NCBI GenBank assembly: GCA_963978905.1
Contig: OZ022258.1
Location: 32,611,282-32,675,281, forward strand
Length of the DNA stretch: 64,000 bases
Reading direction: 5' to 3'
Source of the DNA: Trichostrongylus colubriformis
Lineage: Eukaryota > Nematoda > Chromadorea > Rhabditida > Trichostrongylidae
Shown here: positions 25,301-34,300 of the stretch, piece by piece
Numbering within the stretch: position 1 is the first letter of the stretch
Layout: each line of letters begins with the position of its first letter
Translations under genes and position numbers: made by a program
Notes under the pieces: generated by a model
What the model saw: only the letters and a program-made list of their open reading frames with translations
Database searches by the model: none
What the model was told of the DNA's origin: nothing

Positions 25301-28300
25301 TAACGCCGTCATCAATCAACACTTGGTTAGTGCCTTCTGCAACGTAATGGCTGAAATTTATTAGCATTTTGGATTGGAGTCCATCTTCCTCTAAGCTCAC
25401 ATTCAGAGGCAGTGAGGTGTGTCCAGAATCGCTCTGGTGAGAGCTCGAGCCGGTGGGGGTAGAGGGGTAGGGGATGGGTGACAAGATTCTCGTAATGCCG
25501 CGACACGAGAATCGGATCACTGTGCACGGCAAGTTCCTCGCTTGCAGTGGCGCGGACTTATTATGAATTGGCGCTGAGAGGGTCTGCGAGCGCCACTTCG
25601 CGCGACATGATCCAACTCGAATGTCCTGTCCCACCCTGGCGACTAGGCTACAGGTGGCACAAAAATCCGTTGTGTTGCACGTTGTTTTCTTGAATTAGAG
25701 ACGCCTTTTACCATAATATCACGGTGAGCTACAGCTTTTAATAACGAAAGCAGAAATCTGAAGCCAGCGAACAGAACTAGGAAAAGCATTTGCTGCTCAA
25801 AAACATCCGCTATTGCACGAGTTTATTAAGACTGTTGGCAAGAGATCTCAAGAATAGAGGCTAGAAAGGGGACAGAGCCACCACACATCGCGAGTCGCGA
25901 CGAGCGTAGGGCGTCTAGCGCGGATGAGCCAGGGAGCAGTATGGCCCTGCGGCCATAGTCGCAATCCGCAACAAACAGAATTCCGTCTGGAATCAACGGT
26001 AACCAATTGTGTTACCGTTGATTCCAGACGGAATTCTGTATAATAAAATGCCTATCTCCTTGTAAAATATTTATTTGGAATTTAGCATTCAAAGGTCATG
26101 TAAATCTTGCAAACATGAGTTTACCGTGTTCAGATGAACGTGTACGAGTTTGTGCCATTAACGAAGGTACTGATTAAGAAGCTCTCGCTCAACATACCCG
26201 TGCCCAAGACATCGTATTCGATCGGTCGCCTCACACCAGGCTCTGTATACAATGTCACCCTGCAGGTAATACCTCATATCCCTTCTTTTCTGGTGTTGCT
26301 TGCTATTGTTTTAGGAGGTGAGATGTTCAGGCAGGAACTAATTACGGTTATGGTACACTCGGATGGGCGGTGTTCTCCACACTGAATCAAGCGGAAGATG
26401 GCTTCATTTTAAGACAGCGAATGAAAACTCCCAATGCCCTCACATTGACATGGCCTTCGCAGTGGTTGCCAGCGCCCACCTCCAAATATACGGTACGTTT
26501 CGGCAGTCTGGTTAATAAACATGAGGCAGCAAAGTAGAGAGTATGAAGGTTGGAAAGGAATTTCACTACAAAACGGGTAGCTCTCTGAGTTCATTAGCGT
26601 CGATGAAGCCTTCAGGAGAGAAAAGCGGCTTCAAGGGATGGATATACAAGCCACAATCTGCACTTACACGAAAGTAGTGAAATTTATTAGCATTTTGGAT
26701 TTGAGTCCTTCTTCATCTGAGCTCACACTCAGAGGCAGTGAGGTGTGCCCAGAATCGCTCTGGTGAGAGCTCAAGCCGGGGGAGGGAGAGTGGGGGGGGG
26801 GGGGGGGTGTGACAAGATTCTCGTAATGCCGCGACACGAGAATTGGGTCACTATGCACGGCAAGCTCCTCGCTCGCAGTGGCGCGGACCTATTGTGAATT
26901 GGCGCTGAGGGAGGGAGCCTGCGAGCGCCACTTCGCGCGACATGATCCAACCAGCTGTATAAGCCTAATGTAGACCTGCTTATGGCTTGTTCGTCGTGGG
27001 ATCCGATGGCCCTTGTTAGATGTTATCATTTCGCCCTATCCGAGGAGCGCTCTCAGTGACTTTTCAAATGACTTCTCAAAGTACGCTGTGTGGGCAAAGC
27101 TTTGACCTCAGGCAGGACTCGAACCTGCGCCTCATGCTCGCAAACCCTTTATCCATTCTATGAGCCTCTTCAGATCGCGAGAGAGGCTTCAAATTTACAG
27201 CCCTTCGTATCGCTTGTTCCCCCTTTGTTCTCCCTTTGAGCATGTGATGTAAATATATATCTCTCACTTCTTTTCCCCTGATGCAGTCCAGCGGCATTTG
27301 ATGAAGATCATTTGTGCTGTATAAACTGCCCTGCTTCGCTTTTGAGCTGGTGTTCACTACAATGGAGAAAACGGCTCATTGTGCGCCTCGATAGCTCATT
27401 AACACAGCGCCATTTCGGAGCAGGTCTGCGGTTCAATTCCGCATAGAGGCAGTGTCTTGCTATGTCGACCTTCTAGACCTTTCTGCCTCATCTATGTATG
27501 AAACTCCCAACCAAATTTGTTGTGGCAGCGTTCTCCATCAGCTTTTGACCTGGATATGGCACTGGTATTCACTAGAGATGCGTGGAAGATGCGAAGGGTG
27601 TATGCAATTGAGATGGAAAATTCGCGTAGTCGCGTATAGCGCACGACGTGATATGAAAGTGAGAGCTATGGCCGCCGTATCGGTTGAGTCCTAAAGCGAT
27701 CACACCTGGAATGATGCGTAGAGCACCGTCGTCGCTTCAGGACCCATCCAATATGGCGCGCATAGCATGCACCATCGCGTCGCACACCGAACGCCGGAGC
27801 GAATTTTTTGTCCTACTGGAATACACCGAAAATGCGAATACAAACCACAGCGCTGAGCTTTTGAATCCGGGTTTCTCTACCCATAATCGCTTCTAACCTC
27901 AAATGGTTTCAGAAGGGTCAGTTTTTCCCCATCTTCCTCTTTCTCCCAACCTTCCCCGGTTCGTTCAAAGACATTGCGAGAGGTGAATCCGGCAAATTTG
28001 GGTATTATGAAAGTGGAAATGCTCAGCAATATAAGAGAAGAGAAAGAGCGACTTAAATTGCGAAAAAACCATGGGATAGGAACCCGAAAATCCCCCTTCT
28101 CTTTCGCACCCCTCTGAATCAGTAGTCGGGGTGGACTGCAAACAGGTCAAAGGCTGAATCAGCCGGCCGCGATCGTTTTCTCACCCCTCCTCGGCGACTT
28201 GTCCGGCCGCAGGACCGCAGGACAACATGCCGTGCTCTGGAGCCGTCATAAGACCCCGAGCCGCGTTTTTTCAATGCGATTTTCGCCCATATGACCTGTT

Positions 28301-31300
28301 CTAGAAGAAGGTTCGATTTCAGAGAACTTGTACTCCCAGATCTCGGTTACCTCTTACCCCTACCGGTGCCTCTAAGCACTATTCGGCTATCGTTGTCTCA
28401 TAGTCTCTGCTGTGAGAAATCGTAACCCACTCAATGCGATACACCTGAGCATTGCAATGAATTCTAAAAGGAGTTCGAAATGGAAAGCGTAAACGTAAGG
28501 ACATAGATTCAAAGGTACACGCGCCAGGTAACATGTAGACATGTTCTGTGGAAATATGTGTTGTTATGTTATCTTTTTTACAAGTACAGAAACAGTCCAA
28601 TCATAAAATCACAAATTGCTGCCAAGGCTCGCACTAGGTTTCATACTCGGTGGTCGATTTGATAGCAGAGCACAGAATGATCTTGACGGATTTTTCTGAT
28701 CTGTCTATGGCTTCGGTGCGGAGCGCCCACTTTTAATAGGTGCCCATCGTCTGCTGCGTTCTTACGCGCAACTCCATCCCTTCTTTTTTGAACCACCATA
28801 AAATCCTACTGGAATGAAATCCACTTCCAGATTCGAGCAAAAACGCTTCACTCACCAGACAATGTCGAAAAAGAGATCATGAATATGGGAGTGGGTGAAG
28901 CTGGTAAGACGCCAGAATTCGTTCTACGAAATCTTCATCCTGGGTCGACTTACAACGTTTCCATTACCACGACTGCAGAGGTATGTGTAGGCTATTCGTA
29001 ACTTTATCTGGAATTCCATAACGAGAACACGCGGCATGCGGTCAGCGCACCTATTCAGGCTAGCAAACCCCGATTGACAAAGTGGGACGATGCCAGTCGC
29101 GTTAAAACAGCGTGGAGCGTATTCTCAACATTAACTCAAGGCGAATATGTCGTGAGCGAGCCGCGAATAGTCGTCGAAACTGACACCGCCGCCTCAATTG
29201 TATTTGAGCCACTCAAGCAACTTGGCAACGTCAAATATCAGGTATGCAAGGGTGCGTGACCTTCACGGAATCATTGCAGATTTCTGGGTTTCCTTTCCCC
29301 ATCCGTAAAGTTTTATTGCACTTGCACATTACGGGCCATTGCAAAGTATCACGCGAAAGAATCGGAATGTACTACACACTTCGAAATCTCCTCAGTGTTC
29401 GAACCCGCTTGTGACCTGGGCAGGGCCGCGACTGAAGCGGAGCGGCGGTTATCATATGACCGGTGCATGAGATTTGGAGTACAGTTCATTTCGGAGCGGT
29501 AAATAAAACGTGGCCTGAGTAGCGAGAGTGAGAGTATGTGGCAGGGTGAGAGAGTTCAATATACCCTCACCCATTTCCGTCGGCCACGCCCTATCATACG
29601 CTCCGAAACTGACTATAGTTCTATTTTTCATATTTTCGAACTCTGCTTTGGAACAGAGGAAAGTTTTCCGTTTTTTTAGGCTTTTCCTCGGACAGTGCAA
29701 CTATTATAGTTATTTTGAGAGGGGATAATGTTTTAAACTTCCGTGCACAACTTCTCCAGGTGTGAAGTGACAATTGGTGCCTGGAGGAGAAACGAAGGCT
29801 CCAGAATTGTAGAACGTACTTCAGATAAAAATCTATTGAATTTCAAATATGGGAATCACAGAGTTTGCTGCATGCGCGTGAAACCCCGTAGTGTCATAGC
29901 AGTGTGATCCACTAGGTTTGTCACATCTGGGATCCATTATGGAATCTACCACTTTCTGGAAAGACCCTACAAAGTGCAATGGTCTATTTTGTTCGGAAAT
30001 AGGGAAGTGACTTCAATTTGAGTAGGACTGTTGGACCCTCCACAACCATAGTTTCGCTACAAAGAGTGAAAATTAGTGAATTATGTATCCTCGGAGCTGG
30101 AAAGTTTATTGGGTGCCATTCGCAATGAGGGGAAAAAGTTGCACATCTAAGCATCTGGAAGGGATCTTTGAGGTGCAATCTGTACACAGGCGCATATTTT
30201 TGTCTAAGCCATAGTGGAGGAGAAAAGGGATTCTTTTCCCCTTTCAGGTTTAGGTAAAAATGGTGTCCTTAGGGGAAGCACCCTCCTCGCGGTAGCACCT
30301 TTCATTGTCGAAAGTTAGCCGGTTCATGGCCTCAGATTGCTCCCTTTTGATCGGTTTCGTATACGAACATTCTACCGAAATGACCTCCATCACAAGTTTA
30401 CATCGTTGAAATGATTCGAGCAAGAAGTATCAGGACCTGTTTTTCAGATTCGTTATACGCCAATAGAAGGCCCATCCATAGAAACTAAGGAATATGATGA
30501 GGACGGTCTAATGTAAGTCATTTTCGGTTTCTGAATCATTGTCATGAATAGAAGTCATTCGGGCACCTGCTGAAGCTCCCCCATCAGTTTTGATTCGTTT
30601 AGACGACTGCATCATTCGTAAACTCATTGCAACACCCCTGAAAAGGACCAAATTCATGGTCGCAGCCCTTCACCTCCACATGAAACAAATATTTTCAGGT
30701 GTCCGAAGTTTGGATGCGAATGGATGTGCGCGTTGGTGTTCAATTTACCAAATCGACCTCGAGAATATTCGTTCGAGGTTTCACCTTCCCATGATATAAT
30801 TCACTTTTGTCACTTCCAACGCCCTCAGTCCGCTTTTTCAATCGATCATCTTTAGGTGAGAGCAAAAGTTGACGGCCAGTGGAACAAATGGACTCCGATC
30901 GCAAGACGGTCAGTAACAGTCCGCTTTTATTTGCTGAATGAAAAAGAAAATGAAAAAGGAGCTCCTGGTCCACACGGTCTAACCCATAATAAACTGAGTA
31001 GGATGATGCGATCGGCTATTGAAAAAAAGGAGAAGTAGTATTAGGTTGATTCACATTTCCAGGGATCATAACTCAGCATTGAGTCGACGAAAATGGATGC
31101 GCGAGGTACCGTTGGAATGAGTATAAAAAGCTCTTCAAAGTACAGTCAAACAAACACTCCAAACTAGTTCCATTCCGCCACCATGCCGCAAAATTTCAAG
31201 CCGTCCAGAGACCACATCCGCAACGTCATACTACATATTTCTATCGCTATCTGGCCAAGAACCCGCGGATATTGAAAGACGCCTAAAGGTAGTTAACAAG

Positions 31301-34300
31301 GAGCATGCCCCCGACAGAAGTACAGTGTGCTTGTGGCATTCGAAGTTCGCGTCAGGCGAATTCCATCGAAGACGAAGACCGCATTTGGTGGAGCGTACAC
31401 GGCGTAGAATACTGGAAGCTGCTCGATGAAGGTACAACAGTATCCGCCGACGTCTACATTCGTCGATTACGAGAACTGAAGGCAAAGGGGTCCAAAATTC
31501 GCAACGGCGGCGGTCACATGTCTACTTCCAGCACGACAACGCGAGACCGCACATTGCGAGATTGAAGAAGGCCGAGCTGCTGTTGTACAGTGCTCCGTGC
31601 TTTCATACCCACCGTACTCCCCAGACCTGGTCCCTTCGGATTTTCACTTTTCCTCCCACCTCCAATGCCACCATGGCCAAGACTTCAAAACTCGCGACGA
31701 CGTCAAGAGGGTACTTGAGAACTTCTTTGTCTTTGAGGCGCAGCCTCCGGCATTCTGGAGCAAGGGCATCCGCGATCTGCCTAACCGGTGGCAGAAAGAT
31801 GGAGCATATTACAAGTGATTCCCAGTTGTCGTTAAAAAGTTGTACGATAAAGATAAAATTTTGCCAATTTGTCCGATTCATATTGAATCAACCTAATAAG
31901 AATCTGAAGAACTGGGCCTGTTCTTGTAATGATAATAGCTTCCTACTTACCACATCACTCAAACATTGACTAGAGCAGATCTATGATGTGTGAGGATCCT
32001 GCACAGCACATGGCACGCTCACTTGAAGCGGGCAACGCGTACCGGCTCACGTCAGAGTGCTTGCTCAAAAGCTTTTGAAGACGCTTCAGCGGCGGCTTTC
32101 ACTGTAGCCCACCGCATACCATCTGTTTGGGCTACTACCTTCACTTTGTGGAGAGCATAGTTACTGTTCCTGAATAGTCGATTTCTCGTGCTCAGTGGTT
32201 TCAGTTGCGTCAGACACTTTTGTATTAGAGAGAGTAGCAAGAATTTCTGGATTACTTAGTAGTTCATGTTATAGTTTGCATAACTGGGATGACCTTCCTT
32301 CTTCGCGCTCGATGTAAAATTAGTTATGTTATGAATTAATTTGACGCTATTGTGTGCAGTTTCAATTATGTAATTATCAGCTCAGGTCGCGCGAGGACAT
32401 CCAAGTGCCTTGCTGGCCTCATTATGTGAACTGCCCACTGCCACTGACCAGTCCGCAATGGGTCCGGCCAAGCACTTGTCGCGCACGATGACTCGATTCG
32501 CGTGGTGCGGTGACCTAATTGAACCGTTTTGATGACCATCCATCGGCATGTGATGAACAGCGCACTCATAGGTGTCGAGGTAAACAGCCGCTTCGATACG
32601 ACTCCTCACCCTCTACGGGTACTAAATACGACCCCTCCCACCATTTTTGACCTCTGGAGTACCTGTTAACTGTTGCTGGATTGTATAATTGCAATGCATT
32701 TTATTGTTACAAATTCTTACTTGAAGAAAAAAGATATTTATTTCACATTTTCACGTCCAAGTGCGCTGCGAAATACCCACCCATCTCATCTGCTCACTGA
32801 AAGTTCAGATTGTAGCACTTATCGCAGACCTCTGCAGGGACGATCCCCCATCCGTTCGGTCAAATACGACCCCCTCACCTGTCGAGGTATCCTCCACTCC
32901 CGATGTGTCCTGGTGAAACACGTAGGTGATGAAGTAACAAGTGACGCTTGCATGAGAGGGTGAACCCTGGTTTATAGCCTCCACCCTAGCTCTCTACTAT
33001 TTTGGTGTCGATTAGTTGTTGCCACATTTGACTGAGACAATAATGACACTGTTTCGTACATCTGCTGGGTAAGGCTACTTATGACAAAAAATCGCGTGGC
33101 CGCCCGCAGCGGATGCGAGTGCCAGTGGCAGAGCATGGCAGCCTTCAAGCGAGGCAGTGTGGCATGGGTGGAAGTGCAGAGGTGACGCAGCCGGGCTCCC
33201 AAGGGCAATCGATTCGGCAAGTTGTACTGGTGGCGCCGCGAAGCGCTTTTCTGTCGTAAGTAGCCTCACCCACATCTGCTTGACCGCTAACCAGTGAAAA
33301 GGGAAGATCATCTGAAATTCCAATCATACTACGATTTCGAATGGAATTGGATTGTGGGGCCTCCTAAAAGGAATCGATCAACGTCAAATGCTTTCCGCCT
33401 TTTCCAGTGAATGTTGTTCCATCTGGGGAAATAAACTCTTTCAGGCCATGGAATCTTCTGGAAAGGGCATGTTCGATTAACCCTCCACAACACTTCGTCG
33501 ACAACATAGGAAATCGGGAATTCATGCGTGAAGTGGACATCTCCAGTGCCAACGCAGCACTTTCACCAGCAGTTTGGTGAGCTATCTTTGCGAATTTGAA
33601 GAGAATCCGGATCACCAATGATTCCATTGCAGGAGGTATCTTGTGGTCGTAGACAGTCGTCAATCTGATTACTCTGCCATAGATATAACGAAGCTAGCCG
33701 ATAAAGCTGCATCGGACTACGATAACACCCCCTACTACATCACAGCCTCATTATCACCTGAACAAGTGCAGGAAAATATTGAATTCAGGTTGGTTGATTG
33801 CAAAAGGAGTGTGAGCAAACCAGATGAACCGCTCACTCCTCATATCTACCAAGGGGAAGAAGACTCGATGGGGATTGAGGCGTCTGAGGCGACCCTTTGC
33901 AGGTCAGCTTCCGGCGCACATCTAATGTGATACGTGAGAACGCTACGTATCACAGTTCTGCGTGGTTATTATCGATAAATCAGTGTAGGGACGCGCTTAG
34001 TAATTACCTGGCCACATAATTATAAACAGAGGGGTATAGCATCTTCATTTTTTAAATTCTCGGCCCATTTGCGTTATTCCTCCATTGCGCATTACTGTGC
34101 TACTGAACCTTCATTTTAACCTCAAAGGAGTTACCGTACCGTCTACGATTATTTCGTATGGGTAAATTCACTGCATTACGTATGCAGTCGTTTTTACATT
34201 CTTGTATGAACCATTTTTGGTTGAATGTCACGTTACTGTAGAACGGTCTAAAAATTGGACTGAGCAGTCAAATGAATCATTTCAAACAAGCAGAAATTTT

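Noticed and set aside
26788..26810. Long G run as a G-quadruplex regulatory site
   Set aside because: It is a homopolymer slip inside one copy of an intronic repeat that the other copy lacks. I see nothing tying it to regulation.
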